Shown: in pieces, positions 25,088 through 33,599 of the stretch
How positions within the stretch are numbered: the stretch's first letter is position 1
How the letters are laid out: every line of letters starts with the position of its first letter
Assembly (NCBI GenBank): GCA_965223955.1
Contig: OZ245029.1
Span: 930,001 to 994,000, forward strand
Length of the DNA stretch: 64,000 nucleotides
Source of the DNA: Bin75 sp965223955
GTDB lineage: Bacteria; Nitrospirota; Nitrospiria; Nitrospirales; UBA8639
Direction: 5' to 3'
Notes under the pieces: model-generated
Told to the model about the DNA's origin: nothing
Databases searched by the model: none
Seen by the model: only the letters and a program-made list of their open reading frames with translations
Made by a program: the position numbers and the translations under genes

Positions 25088-28000
25088 TTATAAAGGCTTG
25101 GAGACGTCGATCACGCAGATCGATATTTTGAACTTTTCATCCGCCGAGAGGGTGTCCAGCAGACGCTCTCGCAGTTCGTGCGCGCTTGTGGGGCGTTTGC
25201 CGGATGGCGGCATTTGACAACCCTCCGTACCAAACCAGAACACCAGATAGATCCCATAACCATCCGCGCCCGGATCACGGGTGTATTTTGTAATCAATTG
25301 TGTCTTGATCGCGCTCCACAAGTCAGGGTGTTTGTTCTTTTTGATCTCCACCGGCACGTTGAAGTCGCAGTAGGAAACGCGAATGTCCGACCTTTTGTTA
25401 TCGGCGTAATGACCCTCCGGCTGGGCGTCGATACCCAATGGCGCCAGCTTGAGTCGTAAATCCGACAGCAGCGCGTCCCTGCAAAAATCTTCATGCTCAG
25501 GCGTCACAGGTTTCTTACTTGGGGTCCAGTACTGACGCCAGTCCGACGTGTTCCCGTCACGGATCCGTTTGGCCATATCGGCCAGGATATCCATCGTCAG
25601 GGCCGCCAAATCGGCAGCGTTCGCGGGTTTCAGATTGTCAAGCACCTGCAGGACTTGATCGACATCCTTATGCCGGAAATTCGCTTCGCGTCGTGTGATG
25701 TTCTGTTGATATGCTGCGTCGATGAGACGGTATCGCCAAGGATACAGAGCGTTATCGGATTGTAGCGATTCGAGCGCCCGTGTCGCATCCCGTGAGGGGA
25801 GGGACGCAAGCCGGTTGATGAGTCCGGTTACAAGGGCTGAAGTATTCCACCGAGCAGAATCGGTTGAGAATTCTCTCGAAGGTGAGTAATCGGAATAGGG
25901 TCTGTAGGAACCCCCGGTCAGTTGGATCAGCAATTTCAAGTCCTGAACATTGAGGTGTCCAAGCAAAGCTGCCGGAGGTGTGGTCAAAAATTGAGCCAGA
26001 TGACGGATTCGTTGCTCGTGGCCGGATACCGACGTCTTGAGTCTTTCGCGGTACGAGGCGGGTGAAGCAAAAAATCCGGCGACCAGCCAGTACACGCGCT
26101 GGGCCACGTTCATGCTTTGGAGAGAGAGTTTATGTTCGATCAGTTTCTCGAAAGCCTCTTTTTCACAATAAATCAGCGCGGCTCTGAGCAGAACGTTCAG
26201 CAATCCAAGTTGTGCTGACGTACAACGCACGGGGAAAAGCTCTAATAAGGCCAGAGACGCCAGGCGGGCGACCACCTGGTGTTCTTTCGATGAAGCGAGT
26301 TCACGGGCTTCAGCAAATCGTTCCTTCCCGCTACGGAGTTGAGAACGAACGAACTTGATGAGCACGTCGGAAACCACGTCCGGACGGCGGGCCAGCAACC
26401 ATCGATACCAATGCGGTTTCTCACCTCTATAATAGGGGAGTGCCCCACTATTGTAATAAAAGGCAATGCACTGCCTCATCTGCCTTTCGTTGAGCGGCGG
26501 TTCTCTTTCAGGTTCGGAAAGTTCTTCCAGGCCGGCCAGGAAGGGAAGCTCAAGGAAATGTCTCCGGTTTCCGGCACTCAGGCGTATGATTTCGGCATCG
26601 GTCGGAACGTCATTTCGACTTATTGATCCCCGAAGACCCACCAGGACCATTTCAATCAAGCCCGTGTCGTCTCCAAGTAGGTTGTATAGCCGCTCCTTGG
26701 GGTTTTTGACCGCAACGTTGGTCAATTCACCGAAATACGCTCCAGCCAATTGGTGAAGCAGTGACGGCGGACATCGATTTTCACTCAGGGCCTCCACGTG
26801 TTCCTTCACGTATTCACGAAATTTCTTCAGTTCCTTCTTTTTCTGCTTTTCGTGCTCTTCTCTGAACGTATTTTCGGTGGCATTGCATTCTTCGCGCTCG
26901 GACAGGCGTTCCATGAAAGCCTTCTCGAGAGACGGGTGGGTTGCAAGGCGCTCGTCCACGATTTCCCGGGTCAGCCCTTCGTCATGTTGGTGGTTATACA
27001 AGGCACCAGCGGCTTGGATGATGTACCAGATAGCAGCATTATCATCGGTTGCGCGTATTGCCTGTTCGAGGCACCAGAATCCGAAATCAGATGGCGGTGT
27101 GGCGCCGAACAACCTGCGGCGCTTCATATAAACGCAGGAATCGAACTGTTGGCCTCCGCGACAGTGCTCGACGCACATAGCGATTATCGTTTTTTGTATC
27201 TTGGGGTGCTCGCTCAGCCAGACACCAATATCGTGTGGAGCAGTACCTGTAGGTTCGTATAGCCCAGACGGGTCAAAATCCTCAAAATCCAATGCGGCGA
27301 CGCCCAACCAATCGAAGAGCCGGTCGGGAGTGATATCTTCGCGCAACGTGTTCAGAAAACGAGCCAACAAAAGCGACGGCAGACGGCATGCCGGATTTCC
27401 CGGCCCGGGGTCTACCTGAATTTTCTTCCACAATTCGTGGTGTCGCTCGACGAGGATATCCAGGAGTTCTGCACGCTGCGCATTTGTCGAGTTTATCGCC
27501 ATATCGTACCAAAAAAGCCTATACACGCCGGACAGGTTTTTATTTTTAGGTGTCCGCAAGCATTGAAGGATTTCCGCAGCGGACAGCCTTGAGGGATAGA
27601 GCCCATTCAGGAGACGGCCCAGCAATTCATCCTCCGGGTCAGGCACCGAGCCGTCATTCACGTCCGCCAGAAACGCCATAAGCGCGGCGTCGGTCTGTTT
27701 GTCGTTTCTCCCTTTATGGATAACCGTATCAAGGGCACGATGCCTGATCCTTGGCCACCAGTTATCGTCCCTGAATATGCCCAGCAAAACATCCGTAAGT
27801 TTAGGAATGGCCGGCCCGTGCCGAAGCGCTTCGACCAGAACCACGACGAGTCCCTGGTGGGTGTCGTCCCGCGTCGGACTCGTCAAGACCTTTCTGAAAG
27901 CGGACTCCATATCGGGTGTCGCAAGTTCACCAAAGCGGGAATCCATCATCTCCAACGACCCGAAAAACCAGGGATTTCTCTGCGATTCACGAGACAGACC

Positions 28001-29188
28001 GTTTATCAAACTGCGCTTCTCATCGACGGAGAAGTCTCTGACGTCGCCGTAGAGAACGATTCCAATCGGGTCATGCTCGATGATTTCCATCCGGCTTTTT
28101 GTGCTGTGCGTTGCGAGCCATGCCGAGAGGCCACGCAGCTCCGACACGACACCGCCTCCGTCAACCGTCATCAAGGCGAGAATACGTCCGACCGGCAATC
28201 CTTTTTCGATCAAGCTGGCAAGGTATCGGCCGCCCAGGAACTCGGCGACGTGCCGGTGAACCGGAGTTCTGCGGCCCTCAGAGGGAGTTTCGAAGAGCTT
28301 GGTGCTCAGCACATAGCGAAGAATTTCCTGGTCCTCACCAGATATCTGTTCCAAACCCGGGCATTCGCGGTCGCTCTCGGTGCCGGGCAGCGTGTACCCT
28401 GCGACGCCGGTCAGGAGTTGCACGGCGCAAAGCCGCCCCGCTACGTCCAGCAGACCGGAGATGGCAACGCTATGCGGCTTCGCTACTTGATGCCCTTGGC
28501 TGTGTTCGCGAAGAAGTGTCCGGCAGGCCATGTCGAACGTTTGCATCCGGGCCTCCGGCCAATCACCGCCTGCGCCTGCGACCGAGTTTGCCAGCATCAA
28601 CAGGCTTTGCGGGTTCGCGAGTAGGGTCTCCAACATTTGCTCGTGGGCCTTATTGATGAACCTTTCCGGGTCATCGACTTTCAGATTGTCGCGCAAGATC
28701 TTGTGAACGTCCTCATCGGTGAGCGGATCGAGGCGCAAGACCGTAACCTGTCCGTTGCGCGATACGGCCTTCAAACTCTCTCTGTCATTGGCACCGAACC
28801 AGTCGGCCTCGCGGCAGGAAAGCCGGAACCCGGGGCGATCCAGTTGTTCGAGCTTCCCGCGTATCTCGTCCAACGGTGTGCGTCCGTCCGGCGATCCCGC
28901 CCGCCTTTCGTCGAGGCCGTCAATAAATAGCGTCGTGTTGTGCCATTCCGGTCGATCATCGAACGTGATGAAGTCCCGGGCGGTGACATGACACGCCTTC
29001 GAGCAGCAAGCGGCCTCTTGTTTGAACACCGTGGTCTTGCCGGCACCGGGCGCGCCTAGCAGCACGTAAGCGTCGGTACCCCAAAACTCTTCGAGAGACA
29101 GACAGGTGCGTTCGCTTCCATCGGGGTTTTTCCTGACTTGGCCGTCTTCCCCGATTTCCGTGCACGTGCGTGGAACAAAAGCAGTCAT
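25088..29188 (-). CDS. STAND/NACHT-like NTPase with C-terminal PD-(D/E)xK nuclease
   Basis: A 1366-residue protein, probably cytosolic. The N-terminal NTPase has Walker A G-A-P-G-A-G-K-T (45-52), Walker B L-F-I-D-G-L-D-E (87-94) and a following F-R-L-S-C-R-E-A-D-W block, typical of NACHT-like STAND ATPases. About 1000 residues of mainly helical sequence follow, including a charged coiled-coil (K-K-K-E-L-K-K-F). The last 100 residues carry a PD-(D/E)xK-type core: D near 1268 in S-D-I-R-V, E-I-K near 1281-1283, then Q-L..K-Y and G-Y-G-I-Y-L-V-F-W-F. The ATG at 29188 was chosen because it overlaps the upstream ATPase stop (ATGA). An antiviral or genome-surveillance role is inferred from architecture and neighbours; no family name is claimed. 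Confidence 0.85.
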   Translation of the reverse strand: MTAFVPRTCTEIGEDGQVRKNPDGSERTCLSLEEFWGTDAYVLLGAPGAGKTTVFKQEAACCSKACHVTARDFITFDDRPEWHNTTLFIDGLDERRAGSPDGRTPLDEIRGKLEQLDRPGFRLSCREADWFGANDRESLKAVSRNGQVTVLRLDPLTDEDVHKILRDNLKVDDPERFINKAHEQMLETLLANPQSLLMLANSVAGAGGDWPEARMQTFDMACRTLLREHSQGHQVAKPHSVAISGLLDVAGRLCAVQLLTGVAGYTLPGTESDRECPGLEQISGEDQEILRYVLSTKLFETPSEGRRTPVHRHVAEFLGGRYLASLIEKGLPVGRILALMTVDGGGVVSELRGLSAWLATHSTKSRMEIIEHDPIGIVLYGDVRDFSVDEKRSLINGLSRESQRNPWFFGSLEMMDSRFGELATPDMESAFRKVLTSPTRDDTHQGLVVVLVEALRHGPAIPKLTDVLLGIFRDDNWWPRIRHRALDTVIHKGRNDKQTDAALMAFLADVNDGSVPDPEDELLGRLLNGLYPSRLSAAEILQCLRTPKNKNLSGVYRLFWYDMAINSTNAQRAELLDILVERHHELWKKIQVDPGPGNPACRLPSLLLARFLNTLREDITPDRLFDWLGVAALDFEDFDPSGLYEPTGTAPHDIGVWLSEHPKIQKTIIAMCVEHCRGGQQFDSCVYMKRRRLFGATPPSDFGFWCLEQAIRATDDNAAIWYIIQAAGALYNHQHDEGLTREIVDERLATHPSLEKAFMERLSEREECNATENTFREEHEKQKKKELKKFREYVKEHVEALSENRCPPSLLHQLAGAYFGELTNVAVKNPKERLYNLLGDDTGLIEMVLVGLRGSISRNDVPTDAEIIRLSAGNRRHFLELPFLAGLEELSEPEREPPLNERQMRQCIAFYYNSGALPYYRGEKPHWYRWLLARRPDVVSDVLIKFVRSQLRSGKERFAEARELASSKEHQVVARLASLALLELFPVRCTSAQLGLLNVLLRAALIYCEKEAFEKLIEHKLSLQSMNVAQRVYWLVAGFFASPASYRERLKTSVSGHEQRIRHLAQFLTTPPAALLGHLNVQDLKLLIQLTGGSYRPYSDYSPSREFSTDSARWNTSALVTGLINRLASLPSRDATRALESLQSDNALYPWRYRLIDAAYQQNITRREANFRHKDVDQVLQVLDNLKPANAADLAALTMDILADMAKRIRDGNTSDWRQYWTPSKKPVTPEHEDFCRDALLSDLRLKLAPLGIDAQPEGHYADNKRSDIRVSYCDFNVPVEIKKNKHPDLWSAIKTQLITKYTRDPGADGYGIYLVFWFGTEGCQMPPSGKRPTSAHELRERLLDTLSADEKFKISICVIDVSKPL

Positions 29189-30450
29189 GATTGCTTGAAC
29201 CAATCCATGGCGGGGGTCGATAGAAATTTCGCAATCGGAATGCCGCCCTCACCCACGAGTAAGGAACGTTGGGGTGAGAAGCGCGTTGTGAATTCCTCCA
29301 GCCCGGCCGTATTCCCTCTATGCGATCCGCTTTTGACTTCCACCGCAACGAGCTTCCGGCCGTGCTCCAGGACGAAATCCACTTCAAGGGAGCGTTCCCG
29401 CCAATAATGAAGCCGCACATCCGGCGCTCCCGTATTGAAGAGGTGTGCGCCAACGGCGCTTTCGACCAATCGTCCCCAGAAGCTTCGATCCGCTTTCGCT
29501 TCTTCGAACGTGTAACCGGAATAGACCGACATGAACGCGGTATTGAGCACGTTGAGTTTGGGACTGGAAGCCCTGCGGCGGTACGCCCCCCCGGCGTATT
29601 TGCCAAAGCCTGTCAGCAGCCCGGCTTTCGACAACAAATCCAGATAGCGCGCCAAGGTCGTGGTGTTTCCGGCATCCTGAATCTGCCCGAGCATCTTGTC
29701 GTATGCCAGGATCTGTCCGGACATTTCGGTACCGAACTCGAACAGCCTTTTGAGGAGCGCTGGTTTGTCCACCCGCTCCATGGCGAGGATGTCCCGCTCG
29801 ATATTCGGTTCGATAATGGACCCCAGAATGTATTCGCGCCAGCGCCGTTGTTCCCGGACCAGTGATGCCGCCCCAGGATACCCGCCGAAGTAGATGTAGT
29901 GGTCGAGGTCGAACCCGAATGCCTCGGACATCTCGGCGAACGACCAGTGCGGAAGACTGATGGTTTCAAAGCGACCGAGCATGCTTTCGCTCAACCCTCT
30001 CTGCATGAGAAGTGGCGCGGACCCCAACACGACCACGTGCAGAGGGAGGCCTTCATGTCGGTCAGCGTCCCACAAGCCTTTCACGGTCTCCGACCAATTT
30101 GGAATTTTCTGGATTTCGTCGAAAACGAGTACGAAACCTTCTTTCGACTGGCTGGCATCTTCTCTGGCTCGCTCCCACTTGTGAATAAGCCCCGCCGTAT
30201 CTTTCACGTCCGAGATGGGGACAGCATCTTCCTGGTTGTCCTGGGGCAGAGCAGCACGTAATGAAAGCGCGCTCGGCTCGGGCTGGTCGACGGAGAGATA
30301 TCTGCTCGGGAGGTCGAGCTGTTCCAAGGCTTGCCCCACGAGCGTGGTTTTGCCGGTCTGACGCGGGCCGACGACGACGATCAGCCATTTTGGAGGCTCG
30401 CGCAGCCGGCTCAAAAGCGTCGATAGTTGTGCACGCTGGAAACTGCTCAT
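29185..30450 (-). CDS. AAA-family ATPase with C-terminal DUF4143
   Basis: A 421-residue protein of the widespread AAA_14/DUF4143 ATPase family. Walker A G-P-R-Q-T-G-K-T-T is at 28-36 and Walker B V-L-V-F-D-E at about 107-112. A sensor-like V-V-V-L-G-S-A follows. The C-terminal DUF4143 region contains a PD-(D/E)xK-like signature, D358 in E-V-D-F-V and E371-V-K373. Members are often linked to mobile DNA or defence, but their function is unproven. It is the first gene of a two-gene operon and its TGA overlaps the next ATG. A 34-bp palindrome sits 9 bases upstream of its ATG, and no clear Shine-Dalgarno is seen. Confidence 0.9.
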   Translation of the reverse strand: MSSFQRAQLSTLLSRLREPPKWLIVVVGPRQTGKTTLVGQALEQLDLPSRYLSVDQPEPSALSLRAALPQDNQEDAVPISDVKDTAGLIHKWERAREDASQSKEGFVLVFDEIQKIPNWSETVKGLWDADRHEGLPLHVVVLGSAPLLMQRGLSESMLGRFETISLPHWSFAEMSEAFGFDLDHYIYFGGYPGAASLVREQRRWREYILGSIIEPNIERDILAMERVDKPALLKRLFEFGTEMSGQILAYDKMLGQIQDAGNTTTLARYLDLLSKAGLLTGFGKYAGGAYRRRASSPKLNVLNTAFMSVYSGYTFEEAKADRSFWGRLVESAVGAHLFNTGAPDVRLHYWRERSLEVDFVLEHGRKLVAVEVKSGSHRGNTAGLEEFTTRFSPQRSLLVGEGGIPIAKFLSTPAMDWFKQS

Positions 30451-30459
30451 TTCGTCACA

Positions 30460-30493
30460 TTACGCTACTGAGTAAATTAACTCAATAGCGTAA
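30460..30493 (-). promoter_or_regulatory. 34-bp palindrome upstream of the ATPase operon
   Basis: Arms TTACGCTA and TAGCGTAA enclose the palindromic core TGAGTAAATTAACTCA. It ends 9 bases before the ATPase start codon, so a bound protein would block promoter or ribosome access. The same core, inverted, ends both 70-bp direct repeats. It is a likely operator or promoter. Confidence 0.55.
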
Positions 30494-30501
30494 CTGATTG
30501 C

Positions 30502-30571
30502 TTGCATATCGGCTTACCCTGCCCTGCTTTTGGCGCTTGCGAAACCTGCATTGAGTTAATTTACTCAAGAG
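30502..30571. repeat. 70-bp direct repeat, right copy of the island boundary
   Basis: Matches 24741-24810 with one mismatch (C for A in CCCTG-TTTTGG). Together with the left copy it delimits a 5.8-kb segment holding the ATPase/STAND-nuclease operon and one AT-rich repeat. Confidence 0.85.
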
Positions 30572-30697
30572 CGTAATTGGTGTTTACGGAGTCGCTTCCC
30601 AATTGTTCGGCGCCTACGGTGCAAGGGACAATTCGGATTATCAACGACGCTGAAAATCTGGTACTCTGGAGCCTTGTTTGAAGAAAGGAGGAATGTC

Positions 30698-31069
30698 ATG
30701 TCGGTGATGGAAATCGGGAAGGAATTGGTGGCGCTGTGTCAGCAAGGGAAAAACCTGGAAGCCATTGAAAAATGGTATCACCCTGACGTGGTGAGCGTGG
30801 AAGCCTGTGCCATGCCCGAAATGGAACAGACCCAACGCGGCATTGAAGCGATCAAGAAGAAGAACATGTGGTGGTTTGCTAATTATGAAGTCCACGGCGG
30901 GGAACTCCTCGGCCCCTTTCCCCACGGCGACCGCTTCGCACTCTGGTTCAAAACCGACGTCACCTGCAAACAGTCCAGGCAGCGTATGACGCTTGAACAA
31001 GTCGCCCTCTATACCGTCGAGAACGACAAGATTACAAAAGAAGAATTTTTTTACAGCATGGAAGGCTAG
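30698..31069 (+). CDS. SnoaL/NTF2-like protein
   Basis: A 123-residue small cone-fold protein of the SnoaL-like class. The N-terminal helix ends in W-Y-H-P-D-V-V-S-V-E, and the pattern G-I-E-A-I-K-K-K..W-W followed by beta strands (F-A-L-W-F-K-T-D-V-T, L-E-Q-V-A-L-Y-T-V..D-K-I-T-K-E-E-F-F-Y) is typical. Many members are binding proteins or isomerases; no substrate can be inferred. The ATG at 30698 follows AAAGGAGG. The Sel1 gene starts 6 bases after the stop, so the two may be co-transcribed. Confidence 0.85.
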   Translation: MSVMEIGKELVALCQQGKNLEAIEKWYHPDVVSVEACAMPEMEQTQRGIEAIKKKNMWWFANYEVHGGELLGPFPHGDRFALWFKTDVTCKQSRQRMTLEQVALYTVENDKITKEEFFYSMEG

Positions 31070-31075
31070 ACGCCC

Positions 31076-31726
31076 GTGTCCTCACCTCTCTTACGAAGCT
31101 TGAGAATCCACCACATTGGGTTGCAAGGCATGGTCGCCTCAGCGCTGCTGGCACTTATCTTGCTCGGCGCACCGGCCTCGGGGGCGCAGACGTTTGATGA
31201 AGCCTCGGCTGCGTATATGCGTGGCGACTATGCCGTTGCCTTCGAGTCGTTTAGCATTCTTGCCGAGCAGGGTGTTGCCCGTGCACAGGTCAATCTCGGG
31301 TTCATGTACGCCGATGGGAAAGGTGTGCCGCAGGACGACGCCGAGGCCGTGCGCTGGTATCGTCGGGCCGCGGAGCAGGGCGATGCCCGTGCCCAGGTCA
31401 GTCTCGGGTACATGTACGTCCAGGGAAGGGGTGTGTCGCAGGACTACACCGAGGCGCTGCGTTGGTTTCGTCAGGCGGCCGAGCAGGGTGATGCCCGCGC
31501 TCAGATCAAGCTTGGGGCCATGCACGCCCTGGGCCAGGGCGTGCCGCAGGACCATGTTCAAGCGCATAAATGGTTCAATCTTGCGGCTTCTCGGTTTTCT
31601 AGTTCTGAGCAGGAATTGCGAGACAAGGCCGTGCAAGCCCGCAACGGAGTCGCGTCGCTGATGACGCCGGCGCAGATTGCCGAGGCGCAACGGCTGATGC
31701 GCGAGTGGCAACCCGGACAGAGATAA
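31076..31726 (+). CDS. exported Sel1-repeat protein
   Basis: A 216-residue protein from a GTG start. The hydrophobic segment L-L-A-L-I-L-L-G-A-P-A-S-G-A-Q (about residues 24-38) is a signal peptide. It is followed by three or four Sel1-type TPR-like repeats of 36 residues, each with A-R-A-Q-x-x-L-G-x-M-Y..G-x-G-V-x-Q-D..A..W-x-x-x-A-A-E-Q-G. Such solenoids mediate protein contacts in the envelope. The C-terminal helix resembles the common Sel1 protein end (T-P-A-Q-I-A-E-A-Q-R-L). No partner is obvious nearby. Confidence 0.88.
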   Translation: MSSPLLRSLRIHHIGLQGMVASALLALILLGAPASGAQTFDEASAAYMRGDYAVAFESFSILAEQGVARAQVNLGFMYADGKGVPQDDAEAVRWYRRAAEQGDARAQVSLGYMYVQGRGVSQDYTEALRWFRQAAEQGDARAQIKLGAMHALGQGVPQDHVQAHKWFNLAASRFSSSEQELRDKAVQARNGVASLMTPAQIAEAQRLMREWQPGQR

Positions 31727-31843
31727 GACTTCCGGCCTCAAGTGCTTCAATTGTTGTTGCATATGGGTAGGACGAAATCGGCACAACGCGTTGGACAATC
31801 GACGAAGTCATCAACAGGCGGCTCCTAAAACTATTAACGGAAG

Positions 31844-32509
31844 ATGCTTATGACGGATTGGCAGGACATTCAAGAATCGATTCGGAACTGCCGCATGTGT
31901 CAGAGTGTTGCAGGTCGAGTGTTTACTCCTTTCAAAGGAGATTGGCCGACGCTTCCTGAACCTCGCCGAAAGGCCATCCTCTTTATTTCCGAAGCCCCTC
32001 CGCCGGATGGCGGCTTCTGGACTCTTCAACCTCGGAATGCGAAACAGGATGACTTGCGGGAGAAACTCCTTCCACTTCTCAATCTCTCCAAACTCTCGCT
32101 TTCCGGATCAGATGGTGAACTCAAGGCATTTTGCGATTCGGGCTACTATCTGCTTCAGTCCTTTCCGCGTCCGCTCAAAGACAACCGACGTAACGTCATC
32201 AAGACTTGGTTGCCTCATCAAGTCGAGACTCATCTTCGGGACCAAATCACATTTTTCCAGCCTTCCGCGATTCTGGCTCTTGGTTGGCCTGCATCCACGG
32301 CGGTCTCCATGCTTTGGCCCCGTTCAACGTTTGCACGTTCATTTCAAAGAGGAGGCTGGAAGCTTCAAAATGTGCGTGGCAAGATATTTGAAGAATCCTC
32401 TCTCCCAATCCTTGCTGCCACGTACCTTCCGTCAGGATACGGATGGTACTGGCAAAATTGGAAACAGGATATCCCTCTTTTTATCGAAAAGGTTCGTTCC
32501 CGGACATGA
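31844..32509 (+). CDS. uracil-DNA-glycosylase-superfamily-like protein
   Basis: A 221-residue protein. C-R-M-C near the N-terminus, A-I-L-F-I-S-E-A-P-P-P-D-G-G-F-W (about residues 44-59) and a later A-I-L-A-L-G-W-P-A-S motif resemble the fold of UDG-superfamily members of the family 4/5 and uncharacterised type. The G-E-A-P loop of typical enzymes is S-E-A-P here. Whether it excises uracil is unknown. The start could also be the second ATG at 31850. It lies among accessory genes and is followed in the same frame by a J-domain-protein fragment. Confidence 0.55.
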   Translation: MLMTDWQDIQESIRNCRMCQSVAGRVFTPFKGDWPTLPEPRRKAILFISEAPPPDGGFWTLQPRNAKQDDLREKLLPLLNLSKLSLSGSDGELKAFCDSGYYLLQSFPRPLKDNRRNVIKTWLPHQVETHLRDQITFFQPSAILALGWPASTAVSMLWPRSTFARSFQRGGWKLQNVRGKIFEESSLPILAATYLPSGYGWYWQNWKQDIPLFIEKVRSRT

Positions 32510-32512
32510 ATA

Positions 32513-32734
32513 AAAGAGCTTGCCAAGCGGGGCACTCCTGAAGAGCGGGAACTCTCTCAAAAATTGGAAGAGTTGTCGAATCTTCAGACTTTGCTTGCTC
32601 AACGGGAGTTGGACCTGACCACGCTTCAGGCTGAATTGCATGCCTTTGGGCGGCACTATTTCCGGGTTGTCGGCGTCCGCTATGCCGAACTCGACGAAGT
32701 TGAGGCTACGCAAAAGCCCTGGATGATCCTCTAG
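32513..32734 (+). pseudogene. fragment of a DnaJ-like (J-domain) protein N-terminal region
   Basis: The open segment encodes T-P-E-E-R-E-L..L-L-A-Q-R-E-L-D-L-T-T-L-Q followed by A-E-L-H-A-F..V-V-G-V-R-Y-A-E-L-D-E. I recognise this as the coiled-coil front part of a family of bacterial J-domain proteins. It has no start codon of its own, follows a TGA in frame, and stops at 32734 where homology ends. The J domain itself is missing. Confidence 0.55.
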
Positions 32735-32819
32735 TAGCGTTTTTATCAAAGCTCGAACGAGCGGCTGGAGCTTCCCTCCCTTCGGCGTTGGCGGCAGGGT
32801 CGCCCCCGAGTCGGAGCAG

Positions 32820-33449
32820 TTAATCGTCGCCCTCCCTCGACAGCTCCAACAACTTCGCCGCCCTCGCAAAGAGTTCCGATGTGTCCGCCACCGTCCTTGT
32901 CTTCTCCAACGTAGGGCAAACGACGTCCTTGGTAAAGTCGTCGTTTATCAATAAGTGCCACGTGATTTTCGGGTAGCCTTTCTTCAACTTCGCAAAGGCC
33001 TCCTTCAACGACCACTGCACTTTCTCGTGAACCTTCGGCGAAGCAAAGTAGAGATGCAACTCTTTCTTTGTCGGGTAGTACACTTTCAGAATCAGCACCG
33101 CCCGCAGCAGCTTCTTCAGCACTCTCCGTGTCGTGTCCTCCACGCCGCCGCCGTAATGCAACCCGGCTTCATGGAACGCTATCTCCATCGCATGGACATT
33201 CCCGTCCTGATCCACCCCTACGACATCGATTTCTCCTTGCTTCAAAAACTGTCTGGCGTCCGTGGTCTGCTTGAACACCCTTCCATCTGGATCAAACCGC
33301 TTCCGCATCGACTCGAACAAGGACTGCAAGTTCGAAGGGGACTTCTTCTTCCAATGTTCCGAGGTCTTCCAATTCGCCTGCACCAGCCAGCACCGCTTGA
33401 CGTGTCGCAGGTACGAGTAGCAAAGCGATTCCCCAATCTCAATCTTCAT
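32820..33449 (-). CDS. PD-(D/E)xK nuclease-like hypothetical protein
   Basis: A 209-residue protein starting M-K-I-E-I-G-E-S-L-C-Y-S-Y-L. A segment Q-G-E-I-D-V-V-G-V-D..V-H-A-M-E-I-A-F-H-E-A (residues 71-94) has the spacing of a PD-(D/E)xK core with an early D75 and E89, although the usual K is replaced by hydrophobic or His residues. The substrate is unknown. The ATG at 33449 was chosen over an upstream in-frame ATG because the family-like sequence begins here and the extension is Arg-rich repeat-like sequence. It converges with the J-domain fragment. Confidence 0.65.
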   Translation of the reverse strand: MKIEIGESLCYSYLRHVKRCWLVQANWKTSEHWKKKSPSNLQSLFESMRKRFDPDGRVFKQTTDARQFLKQGEIDVVGVDQDGNVHAMEIAFHEAGLHYGGGVEDTTRRVLKKLLRAVLILKVYYPTKKELHLYFASPKVHEKVQWSLKEAFAKLKKGYPKITWHLLINDDFTKDVVCPTLEKTRTVADTSELFARAAKLLELSREGDD

Positions 33450-33599
33450 GGATTCCCTGATCCGTGCCCCTGTGCGCGGCCTGTCGTTTGCCCTGAGCCT
33501 AGCCGCGCCGCCGCGGGGTGTCAACGCGCACTCGTCCTCAAGGCCGCCGGTTGTCCCCTTGGGCGGGGTGGCGTAGAATGGCGCGGAAAGCCCGACTCT

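Noticed and set aside
32955..33599. A 215-residue N-terminal extension of the ADP-ribosylglycohydrolase
   Set aside because: The extension is antisense to the nuclease-like gene, and the family starts at the ATG at 33600.
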